From the NCBI GenBank assembly GCA_022497155.1, contig MU385756.1, forward strand, positions 1 through 64,000: a DNA stretch of 64,000 nucleotides, read 5' to 3'. Shown here in pieces: positions 47,601 through 58,173 of the stretch. A model generated the notes under the pieces. That model made no database searches, was not told where the DNA came from, and was given only the letters and a program-made list of their open reading frames with translations. The DNA is from Whalleya microplaca. Its lineage: Eukaryota; Ascomycota; Sordariomycetes; Xylariales; Xylariaceae. Made by a program: the position numbers and the translations under genes. Numbering within the stretch: the first letter of the stretch is position 1; each line of letters begins with the position of its first letter.

Positions 47601-48689
47601 ACCACGTGTTTACCTGAGATCCGCCGTAGCCACGGGCAAAAAGAGATTGGGACGATACATGTGCCTCGATTTCTTCACTTGAAGCGCAACCCTCTTTATG
47701 CAAGGCAGCTCTTGCTATTGACTGGATACAGGTTGGCATGGCATGGCATGCCGGTTGGTATTAATGAGGAGTCCAAGTTGTACACACGGAATATATTCCG
47801 TATGTATGTATGTATATGTATATACATAATAATTAACAAGCAAAGATAAAATTACGATTGGGTATTGTATTATTTTTATGTTGACGATAAAAGATGTAAG
47901 AGGGTAAGAGAACAAGGTAGAGGTAGAGGTAGAGGGGAAAGGGAAAATATAAAAATGAAGATGGTGATGGAGATGTTGATGGGGTTGATGATGGGGCGGG
48001 AAGTATGTACATACTCGAAGCACGAGACAAAAGGAGGAGAAAGAAAAGAAAAAGACCTAGGAAACGGAGGATGAGGAGGAGAAGGAAGAGAAAAAAAAAA
48101 TAAAAGATAGTGGGATACTTACATACTGTCGGCCCCGCCCATTCCCAAGACCCAAGCAAAAATAAAAGATGGAAAAGCTATTAAAGTTAAACGTTAGGTT
48201 AGGTAGCCGTAGCTAGTTATTGACGTTAGGTGAGAAAAGGAAAAGGCCGCGCCCCGCACTATAAATCTTTAACAGCAACACCGAGGACTTAAATCCATTC
48301 AACTCTTATTACATGATTATTACCGTTATTATTACATACTATTACATATACCACTACATACTATATTGTTAAAGCCCAAGAGCCAAAACAGGACCCCGTC
48401 CTCTTAAACCTAACCTAGATACTTCCACATAACATATACCTAGTACATGTATACCTGGGGCTAGCTACCACTTGGCTGGGTTAAACTACCTAACTACCTA
48501 CATACACCATACCATACATACCTCGACACTCTGCCTACCTTGCCTATGCTGGGTTAGTTGTATGTATGTGTGTATGTATGTACTGTGCCATAGTGGATCG
48601 CCTTCGACTATACTCGGTCTTGGATCTACCTGACCTACCCACCCCCTTCCAACCTATTCGACTACCTGATTCCTTTCTGCCCTCGCGGC

Positions 48690-48776
48690 ATTTACGCCTT
48701 TACGCTTTTACGCAGTTACGCATTTACACTGGCCTGCCATTACGCTACGTTACGCTAGGTACGCTACGCTACGTAT
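48690..48776. repeat. Degenerate TTACGC hexamer repeats
   Basis: About ten units of the TTACGC/CTACGC type occur with small spacers, 70-160 bp before the proposed start of the zinc-motif gene. The function is unknown; the repeat may sit in its promoter or 5' UTR. Confidence 0.7.
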
Positions 48777-48848
48777 AACATTGCCTTCTCCACCTCAGGT
48801 CAGAACGGAACATCATCAAAATTTCTGGTTGTGTGTAACCGTTAGCTC

Positions 48849-50800
48849 GTGGACGAGCCTCTTCATTGCACCCATTATGAGGTAACCGATCTATTGTGCG
48901 AGTGCCTAAACGACATGCATCCCGCACCAAGTCTAATGGAATCCTTTCCCAAAGACAGCAAGACAGACGATAGAGATAGATCTCAACATGTCTCGCATCA
49001 GCATGATCAGCAGCAACAACAACAGCAGCAGCAGCAGCAGCCGCAACCTCACCAAGCTGCTACACATCCTGACCACGTGCATATAAAGAGTCATCCGGCC
49101 TCTCCAAGCCAGTCCTCACCTCCGGTTAGGAAAGACACAGGTTCTTCTACCTCGACAACTGCTACCGATTCGACGGTGGTCACTAATGTCTCGACTGACA
49201 CCAACGCAACAGCCTACAGTGTAGAATCCTCTCAGTCCATCTTCTCAGTCAAAGATGGTTCCGAGATATCTCACACTCGTCGGGCAAGCCGCCGCCGAAC
49301 CGGGCCTCTGTCCGCCCAGCAGAGAGAAAAAGCTGCGTTGATTAGGAAGCTGGGCGCGTGCGCCGACTGCAGAAGGCGGAGAGTTGCTGTAAGTCACTTA
49401 CCTGCCTCCTTTTCTTCGGCCCCCAAGGGTCTCTAGACTCTGGGCTCATGCTCACATAATCATCACCGAAAAAGTGCCATCCAAACCATCATAATATGAC
49501 TTGGGAAGATGCCATGCGGAAGTATCGGTCGTCTAGCCCATTGCAAGATCTAGCGCCCTTGGCAGGTCGTCCGATCAGCCCCGCGCCGAACCATGTTAGA
49601 TCTCACTTCACTCAGGATCCTCAGGAGATGGAAATCGACTCCCACCCTAATCACACTAATACTCAGACTACTCCAGGACGTGCACCGCTCAGTGAATCAA
49701 GAATTCGGACGCCCTTGCCCTCGGGTCCGCGGCTAGAGAAGCCCATCTCCATGCCACCTCTAGCTGCCGCACCACATCCCTTTCCCCCTTTGCCGAACCC
49801 CGATGCAATCAAAACAGATCTAGAAAATACTGCTGCGAGGGTGCTTTCATCACCCTACCGTAGTCGTTATACCAAGGTCTTTGCACTCCTGATATGTTGG
49901 CAGGACGACGAAGAACCGGGCGTGACGGCCGGCGTGGAAGAACTAGGCCAAGTATTCAATAAATACTATCACTACGAGCTTGAGACCATCAAGATCCCGC
50001 CGTCCGCCTCGGATGGCTGTACTAGCTCGTGGAGGTGGCTCTCGCGGATCATTAACGAATTCACGGATAAAAACGACACTAGGGACGTTCTGAAGATCGT
50101 CTACTACAATGGGTATAGTTACTTGGATGAGCATAGGGAGATGGTTCTGGCAAGGCGAGTTGACCGGACGCCGGCTTAAGGACATCGAAAAATGCTAACT
50201 TTGGGCAGTTCTCGGAGTCGCGAGCAGGCCTCGACTATTCGGTGGAGTGGTATTCAGCAAATTCTAGAGGAAGCTTGCTCAGACACGCTGATAATCATGG
50301 ATGCTGCGTACTATCCATCTTCAAAGATGGTACGCCAAAAGGGGGTGCTGGAGCTAATTGCGGCGTCTACGTCGGAAGACTACTTCAACGTTCTGGATCG
50401 GAGTAGCTTCACCCGGACGCTCGCCGACCAGCTCCGAACGCGAGCCACACAGCGTCTCCCGAACGCCCTCTCGGCAGCCGAACTTCATTCGAAACTCTTA
50501 TCCATCTACCCAAAGATCATCCACGACAAACATCCCGAAAGAGGAGCAGCCATAAGCTTCCTTTCACCACTGCATATGCAGGTGTCTGGGAGCTCGAGGT
50601 TACCTTCGATTACGTTATTACCGCCTCAGCAGCCACGGACGTTCTTCACCCCTGAGAATTCCCGTGGCCCCCAAGTGACTTTCTCGATACGTTTGACTGA
50701 AGAGACTCTCAATCTTGAGAGCTGGGCCGAATGGCTTCGGGTGATGCCGGAAGGCATCAGAGAAGTCAAAGTCGATGGTCCATATAATACGTTTAGGTGA
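48849..50800 (+). CDS. Partial zinc-cluster motif fused to a caspase-like pseudoenzyme domain
   Basis: Three exons: 48849-49388, 49475-50154 and 50209-50800. Intron 1 is 86 nt (GTAAGT-AG). Intron 2 is 54 nt and uses a GC-AG boundary (GCGAGT, branch TGCTAAC). The join gives 603 residues. The N-terminus is Gln/His/Ser-rich with an 11-Gln run. Residues ~146-190 read RRTGPLS..QREKAA..RKLGAC.DCRRRRVACHPNHHN: Cys171, Cys174 and Cys181 with nearby His, a partial Zn2Cys6-like finger followed by MTWEDAMRKY. Residues ~330-470 resemble a caspase p20 fold: a core strand with ALLICW, YYHYELE, LKIVYYNGY where active relatives have GGH, and LIIMDAAYY where they have DCC. His is Tyr394 and Cys is Ala439, so proteolysis is unlikely. 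A DNA- or protein-binding role is inferred. ATGs at 48915 and 48939 are alternative starts. Confidence 0.75.
50155..50208 (+). other. GC-AG intron
   Basis: The intron starts GCGAGT after exon bases AG and ends CAG, with a perfect TGCTAAC branch motif ~14 nt before the acceptor. The nearby GT at 50159 gives the wrong frame. Using GC keeps the frame and the conserved A-S-S-R-S-R-E-Q continuation. Reading straight through would end at a TAA near 50176. Confidence 0.8.
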
Positions 50801-51959
50801 CATTTCGTCCCCAACATCACGTTTTTTTCCCTACTTCCATATACGTCATACTATCACGAGACATGATCGAAACCGAAAACCGAAAAACCCTCCACACCTA
50901 GAAAAAGACCAAGATTCTCTCTCACTATATGTTTCATGCCGATGACGGTCCATCATCTATCATAATGTCTCATTCTCGAAACATCATCTCCCCTTTGTCC
51001 TCCATGTCTTTGAGAAAGAGAGCAGCGTGGGGTCTAGAGGCACACTACCGAGTCTTTTCCAACCTGCATTACGCCACATACACACCCCTTCCTTGACGTT
51101 TGTCTTCCTACGGCATGACATGGAGGAGAATGCCGTAGCAGTGTGATGCCCCTTTACGTTTTACGTCTTAGATAGAGATATTCAGTCCTCGCTGTGTGTC
51201 GGTAGAGGTGAGACACACGGTGTGCGTCGGTGGATTCCCGTAAAATTACAGCCAAGCATCAATGACATCACCCATATATATACCCATTCAATTCCTAATG
51301 GCTTAGTAAACCGAGGATTTCTCGTCCGTCACCCCTCAATCAATACCAAAGTCAGCCGTATAGTCTCTTGATCGCATTGTAAAGGGGTTTTGGATTTTGG
51401 AAGCTGAGTTGATACCCATTTCTTGGCTCGCTTTTGATTCTTCTTTGGGCGTTGGGGTAATTGGTCTGGGGTGAGGGGGTTGGTGACTGGACTGTGCACA
51501 CAATACCAGATGATGAGGAGTTCAATAATACAAATGAAGCTAAAAGCAAATATTGTTAGTCATATTCACATGTTCAGGCTGATCTCCTTTCCTTGGCGGA
51601 CATATAAGTTGCCTAACTGGAGATGAGGAACGCTTGCCGTAGTTGGTAGGTCTGACGACCTAGATACATACATAAGATGACTCGTCACTTAAGGGTAAAG
51701 GTCTCCACGTCTTTGGAGTATAGTATAAGCTATGATAGAGTTGGGTACACTCGCAGATACAGAATGCGAACTTCATCGCATTCTGGCGTGCTAATTGCAT
51801 AGTCTAAGCACGTCCGGACTCACTACCTAGCCTCTCCCGAACTCTCACGAGCCGAACCGCATCACCAAGAGCGAATCGTCCATAATAAACGCCGCCGCCA
51901 GCCAGAAGAACGCCAAAACGAAAAACATGCCTCCTACAGATATAATCCTGACCTTCCTC
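50801..51959. other. Intergenic between convergent genes
   Basis: These are the 3' ends of the zinc-motif gene (+) and the DUF5519 gene (-). No gene, RNA or clear repeat is seen. Short frames here lack any recognisable domain. Confidence 0.6.
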
Positions 51960-52781
51960 CTACTCCGGGACCACGGCCTCCCCCCGCCCATCCAAAACGA
52001 ACCTCACACTCGCGCCCACGACGCTCTTCCAGAACGCAAACTCGCCCTCGTCCCGCGGCGCATACACAAGCACATACCCCCACGGCGCGCCCACGACCCT
52101 GGCCCCGCTGAGCTTATGCCGCTCGGCCCAGCCGGCCTCGATCAGCGCCGCCGCGTCGGCCGGCGAGAGCATGCAGTGCGTGCTGCCCTCGGGGTGCACG
52201 TGCACGAACTCGCCCGGGTTGCCACCCAGGTGGCGCGGCAGCGGCGCTTGCCCGTCGCCCTTGCGCAGCCAGAGGGACGTGTGGCTTGGGCCCTCGAGCA
52301 CGGAGGGCTTGGTCTCGACGAGGCCGGCGTTGGACTGCGCTACGGCTTCCAGGAACGCGTTCTGTGCCTCGATCTGCGCGGGCGAGGCTCGCTGGCTCGT
52401 CTGCCGCTGCGGGGCGACGGGGGTTGGGACCACGGGACGGGATCCCTTTCTCTGCGGTAGGGGAAGGGGCGTGGGAGTGGGAGTGCTGGTGAAGAAGGAG
52501 GTCCGCACCGCGGAGCCGTACAGCGGCTCCAGGTCCTCGGGGCGGTAGGGCGCCGGCACGCGCGTGTCGGAGCGCGCGATCAGGTGCAATGTCGCCTGCG
52601 CGAGCCAGCCGAGGAAGTGGTACGGCACGCCGCCGCGGCCGAGTGCCAGCCACGCCCGGTAATTCTTGTAAGTATAAGTTAGGAGCGGGGCGGTGGCGAG
52701 TGCGGCCGCGGTGCCGATGAGGAGCGGTTTCCGGTGTGCTTGGAGCGTTTCTGGGCGCAGGAAGCGCTGGAGGGTTGCCAT
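51960..52781 (-). CDS. DUF5519/luciferase-domain protein with N-terminal membrane helix
   Basis: Single exon, 273 residues. A hydrophobic helix (residues ~20-38, ALATAPLLTYTY) near the N-terminus is followed by a Pro-rich segment with low complexity (T-P-T-P-T-P and similar). The C-terminal ~110 residues match the fungal DUF5519/luciferase-type domain: LPRHLGGNPGEFVHVHPEGSTHC, LSPADAAALIEAGWAERH and GYVLVYAPRDEGEFAFW. The V-H-V-H-P segment could bind a metal, but no activity is established for this group. The protein is probably membrane-bound with the domain on one side. Codon use is GC-rich relative to its flanks. Start M1 at 52781 is the natural one. Confidence 0.8.
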   Translation of the reverse strand: MATLQRFLRPETLQAHRKPLLIGTAAALATAPLLTYTYKNYRAWLALGRGGVPYHFLGWLAQATLHLIARSDTRVPAPYRPEDLEPLYGSAVRTSFFTSTPTPTPLPLPQRKGSRPVVPTPVAPQRQTSQRASPAQIEAQNAFLEAVAQSNAGLVETKPSVLEGPSHTSLWLRKGDGQAPLPRHLGGNPGEFVHVHPEGSTHCMLSPADAAALIEAGWAERHKLSGARVVGAPWGYVLVYAPRDEGEFAFWKSVVGASVRFVLDGRGEAVVPE

Positions 52782-53563
52782 TGTGGGTGGGTTTGGGTTT
52801 TGGCGCGGTAGACGCTGCCTAGTAGCCTATGCAGTGTAGGGTTGCGTGGTGTGATGTTATACGTGTAAGTGTGGAGAGTGAGTCCGGAGTCCCGTAATTT
52901 CTAGACTCTCGTACGGCGAACCTCTCGGACTAAACTATGAAATTCCTAGGTATGTACGGTAGGTAGTATTATCTCGGTGATGAACCATGAGATGCTTTAT
53001 AAGGACGAGTAAACGCAGTTGAAGTACCTAGTTGGGCTTCTCTCTTTTCTATAACTCCATCCCGTTTCCTATTGTCCCGAAGAAAGCTCGCGGCGCAGTA
53101 GCTGAAAAAAGGGTGGTGTGATGTCAGGTGAGAAATAAGCCGCCTCGGGTTTTGTGCCATATACGACCAAATAGCTAGCAAGAATCCAGCGACAAGTTTA
53201 CAATTATAGTCTCTCGGCGAGCTGACCCCGCGAGCTGACCTAGGACGATCGGAGCTTTTCGTCGGCGTACAACAAGGGACGCGAAGTACCGAAGCCACAA
53301 TTCGAGCAGGGAACAGAGACTAGGATGTATCCGATCCGAGATCCGACTACTCGGAACCAGGTTCCTAGATACCCAACATAGCAACAATTGCTAGATACAT
53401 TACTCATCATCACCGAGCTCAACGCGATTTAACAGCCTTCATTATGTCGTAGATATTTGCAGAATATATACAACCCACAAGATCGCTCAACTCATCTTAA
53501 GTACGAAAACAAAAGCACCTAACAGATGTCCCCATCTAACCGCTCCCTACAACAACCCATCGA
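52782..53563. other. Intergenic
   Basis: This covers the upstream region of the DUF5519 gene and the downstream region of the aspartic protease. No gene is supported; frames present are short and without domains. No notable repeat was seen. Confidence 0.6.
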
Positions 53564-55019
53564 TCACAAAGGTTTACTAGCGAAGCCCAGCTGCTGGTTC
53601 CCGCCGTGAAACACAACGAACTGCGCCTTGAGGAAGATGTCCCCGTAGATAGAAAACGGGAAGCCGGCGGGCGTGGCCTGGATGCCGCCGAAACACGTCG
53701 TGGCATCATCGACGCTGGTGCCGTCCACGGGGGCGAAGTTGATGAAGTCGCCCGGGATCACGGCCGTGTAGCTCCCGATAGTCGCCTTGTAGTCGGGCAG
53801 CGTGGCGGAGCAGGGGAAGACGTAGCCGCCGGCGCCGCGAGCGTCGTTGACAGCGCCCTGAACCTGCGCGTAGTACGCGGCTGCGATCTCTGCGGGTAGC
53901 ATCAGCAGTGTCGTTCCCGTGTCGGCGATGGCCTCGTGGGGCAGAGATTGAGCCGCCCCGTTGCCGATCGCGAACCCCTGCGAGGTGAACTGCCAGAATC
54001 CGGACGTCGTGTTCACGTCCACGAAGCTTATTTGTCCGGTATATTCGGTTGTATCAATGAATCCGAAGTTGTAGTTGCCCGCTAGATTCCGTTAATTGCT
54101 ATCATCTGAATTCAATGTCAGACTTAGTCTTAAGTCAAAACTTACCTTCTGCCTTTCTCAGGTTAGCTGTGAATAAGGGAGTCGCAAGCTCCGTCATTGC
54201 GTTATCGAAGAAAGTCTTCTGCTGCCTGGGTTTAACCGTATTGATGCTGCTAAACGCCAGTCCAACCAGGCCATCCGTATCAGGCCGCTGCGTGAACGAC
54301 ATCGAGACATTACTAGCTGACTCGACCGCTTGGTTCTCGACCTTGACTCCACCAATCGACACCGTATCCAGATAGACATTACCGTTCGAACTGCTGCCAT
54401 CGCCATAACTAATAGCCCATGATGCACCCATCAACAATTGAGCGGTTGAGCTCTGGTCAATGTTGTAGAGAGCCTGGCCCATGACTTGATTTGTTGGCGT
54501 CTCGGAACTGAACACCCATAGATCAGACGAGCCAGTGTCGAAGTCTAGATTCAAAGTTTGTGGCGGAGTGCCGATTTCTACTGGGCATAGATATTCGGAA
54601 TCGAACATCTGAGGAGTTGCCGCCACCTCGCCTGTACGGTGTTAAGCCAAGATTAGAGTACTCAAGGAATGAGAATATGCACCTTGAGGGTCAGCTGTAG
54701 AATTACTTCCACCCCCTCCATTGTTTCCTAAAAGGCCGAGCTCCTCCAATATCTGCTGTATGGTAGAGAGCAAGTCATCGGGAATCGCGGCGCCGAATTT
54801 CGAGTACGCCCTAGCAATAGCCATCGAACCCCGTCCCTTCTTAGCACCGTAGAACTTCTTATTCGGAACCTGATTGATCTTAAATGTCATGCCACCAAGC
54901 GTCGTAATCTCGAAGAGAGGATCGAGGAGCCCGCGCTCTTTCACGGGGCCAGCCGAGGCTAGGTCCGGGCAGCAAAGAAAGGACGCTGCAACAGCAGCGG
55001 TGGTATGTAAGAACTTCAT
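53564..55019 (-). CDS. Secreted pepsin-like aspartic protease
   Basis: Three exons: 55019-54683, 54631-54146 and 54081-53564 (introns 51 and 64 nt). The join gives 446 residues. It has a signal peptide ([17 protein letters not shown]), a basic propeptide to about residue 110 with a Gly-rich linker, and then a pepsin A1 core. Catalytic residues are Asp144 in [10 protein letters not shown] and Asp328 in IADTGTTLL. The flap Tyr is in ISYGDGSSS. The [10 protein letters not shown] segment at the second splice is the usual bilobal linker, which supports that join. The protein is an extracellular acid endopeptidase that would activate itself by propeptide removal. Length fits fungal aspergillopepsin/endothiapepsin relatives, though the propeptide is longer than in these. 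Confidence 0.95.
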
Positions 55020-56430
55020 TGCGAAACCAGCGACTTAAAAGGAGCGACGCGAAGAGAAAAGATATACGATGCCGAGAAATATAATTACGACCGCTATACG
55101 GGTCAAGATGCACAGCAAAAAAAAGATCCGCCCCGGCGAACAAGCAATGAAGAAAATACGGGAGCAAAACGAGGAACAGCGGAACTATCAAAGGAGCGAC
55201 AACAACGGCAATAATGAGAAGAAGCAGCACAGATTACACGGAGAGAGAGATACGGCCTACCGTGGGCTGGGCGGCCTTGCCGCAGTTTATTACCCAGACC
55301 TGCGACATCGTTTCAAGGCGAAGCGGCCAACTGGGCGATCCGAGGCTGCGGAACGCGAAAGGTTGAGCGAAGCCATAATGACCATCCCCAGGATCTTGCA
55401 TCAAAGGTACTACTATCATGGGGGGTCGATATGAGGAAGCTTGCTTTCGACAAGCTTCATCAGGGCTCGCGCACGTTTGGGAGTGCGGCGGAAGAGGAGT
55501 GTTGCGGTCGATCATTCATGCCCAGATTGGTGGTTAGGGGGGTTCATGCAGTGGTTTCGGACAAAAAAGTGAAACCCGCATGTGGGATAAGCCCATGGTC
55601 AGCTTGTGCCTTTAATGAAAGACAGTTATATTGACCCGGCAGCCCGGCAAGATCAAAGGCGCTCCAATTCGATTTATAAGAAAATGAAATGCTCATTTTT
55701 CTTAGAATAATGGAAGTTGAAGTTGAAGTTGAAGGTGACGATGAGTGAGTTAAAGTAATTAGTGTGACAAGTGTCTGTGCGCTATGAAAGGAGTGCCACA
55801 ATCCATCAAGGTACTCATTGAATAAGCTATGTTATACAGTATTACGTACTCATCAATACTCTAAGTTGACCGCCATTTTCGGAACTCATAAGTAAAGAAG
55901 GCCGCTTCTGCCTATGGCTATAGCGATAGGCTGCCTACCTTTGCATTGTTTCGTTCTCTTTGCCAGAGATGGTTCATTTACAGCGACCTAAAACTGTGAC
56001 TGGCTAATTCTAGGTGCATATCTCCTCGACGAGATAATTTCAATCAGACCCCAATGGCAGTGCAGTTTCAATATCTATTCAGTGCATCCTGCATCTATCC
56101 GTTAAGGCTGAGAAATGTTTCACGAGCCAAAGCCATGTGGCAAGGCAGGTACTCAGCTATAGGTCATTCACTAATGATATAAACATAGGGAGTTCAGTAG
56201 ACAGATGAAATTCTCTGTAATAGCTACTACCTAAATATGTAGCTCTAAGGGCTGCACACATGTGGCTGAGCTTCTGTTGTCCCCCGTAACGCCTATGTAC
56301 CGTCGAACGCAACTCGAAATAAGACAAGTGCGTATCAGCCGACTCTATGTGTGAGCAGCAGGTCTATCCCTTATGCACCAACGCCGATGTAATTACTCCC
56401 AACAACTAGCGAGCAGAACAAGGCCCGCTA
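55020..56430. other. Intergenic
   Basis: This is the protease promoter region and the 3' region of the zinc-transporter gene. Short frames overlap on both strands without recognised domains. A (GAAGTT)n-like tract lies at 55711-55735. Nothing else is supported. Confidence 0.6.
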
Positions 56431-58173
56431 TCAGTGATGCTCATGTCCATGGTCATGCTGGTGCTCGTGGCTGTGAGCCGTCGAGTGACTAGACCGCCGG
56501 GTCGACTCAGCCTTCGAAGCAGCCTTGGAGGGCACGGTGCAGCATCCCTGGCCGACACAGTCATCTACACATTCCAGAAGACAGCCGTCACCTCCGGGTC
56601 GTGGAGATTGCTGTCCGTCAAGCGTAACAGAACCATCCTCATGGGTGCAATCCTGGTCTAGGCAAAACTCCGGCTGGATGGTGGCACTGTGGATGCCATA
56701 TGCGTGGAGACACTTCCGAGCCTGTTTGGCGAGCTTCATGTACTTCTCTCCTCCTTCGTCTGTGATAGGAAACGCGATTTGGATGTGCATGGAAGCAACG
56801 ATCTTCGTGTCAGAAAGTTGCCAGATGTGGACGTGGTGGCAACTGATCACTCCCTCGAGGGCCTGGATGTCATCTTTGATGTCCTGAAGATCAATGTGAT
56901 CCGGGGTGGCCTGTAGGAGAACCTTGGAAGTTGCTTTGGTGAGGGGGATTGTCGTCTTGAGGATGATGAGGGTAATGAACAGCGACACAGCCGGGTCAGC
57001 ATAGATGCGGCCGGGCCAATCGGTGAGCCAGACAATCAGAGCCGTGACAATGACACCAACATTTCCCAGCGCATCACCCAGAACATGAAGAACCATAGCG
57101 TTCATGCCCATATCAGAATGGTTGTGGCCGTGGCTCTGGGCCTTCTTTTTGGATGCCGGCTTGTTGTGGTGGTGCTCTCTGTGAACCCCAGAATCGCGTC
57201 TTGTGCGACGAGAGGTAGACCGTATGGCGTGTACAACCTTCTGTATAGTTCCATTGTCCTTCCCGTTATCCTTGGCGAGCAGATGAGTGTGCTCATCCGC
57301 ATCTGGCTCGTCACGGACCGCAGAATCACTCGTAGAACCGTCTTCGGTGGAGCTCTCGTCCGTCTCGTTTCCGTTACGACCCGATCTGCTATGATCAATG
57401 ATCTCCTGTCTGAAGCTAGCAGGGTGGATGCTGAAGTCGTCGATACTAGCCAAACGACTGTGCTTAAGGCTGCCTGTACGCCGGCGCTCTCGTCCTCTAG
57501 GCGTAGAGCCACGGCTGTTACCTCGCTCGGAGCCCTCCGGTTTTCGGCCGAAGTGGATGTGACCAACATTATCCCGGGAAGATGCAGCTTGTGCTCTCGC
57601 CAATGCGGCCTCAGGGAAGATGTCCGTGATCGGACCATCGTCGTCGACTAGTGTTCGCGTCTCGTTCGCTCTGCCCTCTTCGACTGCAGCAGGATCATCG
57701 TGTTGGTGAACGTGTTCATGGCCATGTTCGTGTTCGCCCTCGTGGGAATGATCGTGTCCGTGACTGTGGCCATGTCCTCCTAGAACAAGGAAGCCAACAA
57801 GATTTGACGCCAATCCGCAACAGCCGACAATGAGGATGAGCTTCGGATTCGAGATTTCCTGAGGCTCGAGGAACCGGGTGAGCGCTTCGAGGATGATGGT
57901 GACACACAGGGCAATCAGGAAAACGGAGTTGTAGGAAGCGCCCAGAATCTCAGACCTAACAAGTCCGTAAGAGAACTGGTTTGTTGTCGCTCTTTTGGCT
58001 GCCTTCACTGCGCACAAGCCGATGATAAGAGAAATGATGTCGTTGAGCATGTGGAATGCGTCGGCCTGAAGAGCCAGGGAGTGGACAACGAGTCCAGATA
58101 CTAGTTCGATCGAGAAGAAGGCGACATCAATGGCCAGCATGATGCTGATCCGGGTGGATTTGGACCACGCCAT
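56431..58173 (-). CDS. ZRC1: Vacuolar-type zinc transporter (CDF/ZnT family)
   Basis: Intronless, 580 residues. The membrane core holds six helices in the order typical of cation diffusion facilitators. The zinc site is visible as ADAFHMLND (His41, Asp45) in TM2 and LHVLGDALGN in TM5. A long His-rich loop (GGHGHSHGHDHSHEGEHEHG and following) lies between TM4 and TM5, then an acidic, Ser/Arg-rich stretch. The C-terminus has another His-rich end (HSHEHQHDHGHEHH) and a Cys-rich block. The profile matches Zrc1/Cot1, which imports zinc into the vacuole in exchange for protons and gives zinc resistance. The His loop is likely to sense or bind zinc. The start at MAWSKSTR fits the family. Confidence 0.93.
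   Translation of the reverse strand: MAWSKSTRISIMLAIDVAFFSIELVSGLVVHSLALQADAFHMLNDIISLIIGLCAVKAAKRATTNQFSYGLVRSEILGASYNSVFLIALCVTIILEALTRFLEPQEISNPKLILIVGCCGLASNLVGFLVLGGHGHSHGHDHSHEGEHEHGHEHVHQHDDPAAVEEGRANETRTLVDDDGPITDIFPEAALARAQAASSRDNVGHIHFGRKPEGSERGNSRGSTPRGRERRRTGSLKHSRLASIDDFSIHPASFRQEIIDHSRSGRNGNETDESSTEDGSTSDSAVRDEPDADEHTHLLAKDNGKDNGTIQKVVHAIRSTSRRTRRDSGVHREHHHNKPASKKKAQSHGHNHSDMGMNAMVLHVLGDALGNVGVIVTALIVWLTDWPGRIYADPAVSLFITLIILKTTIPLTKATSKVLLQATPDHIDLQDIKDDIQALEGVISCHHVHIWQLSDTKIVASMHIQIAFPITDEGGEKYMKLAKQARKCLHAYGIHSATIQPEFCLDQDCTHEDGSVTLDGQQSPRPGGDGCLLECVDDCVGQGCCTVPSKAASKAESTRRSSHSTAHSHEHQHDHGHEHH

Larger units (their letters stand above)
43863..48848. other. Gene-poor 5-kb stretch
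   Basis: No full gene is supported. A short possible decayed frame is described at 44506-44679. The rest contains dispersed TACCTA/GTATGT tracts (47800-47830, 48480-48590), purine-rich A/G DNA at 48010-48110, and TTACGC-like hexamers at 48690-48776. A TATAAA follows a CCAAT motif at 44828 and 44860, but no gene starts after it. The last ~300 bp probably contain the promoter of the next gene. Confidence 0.6.
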
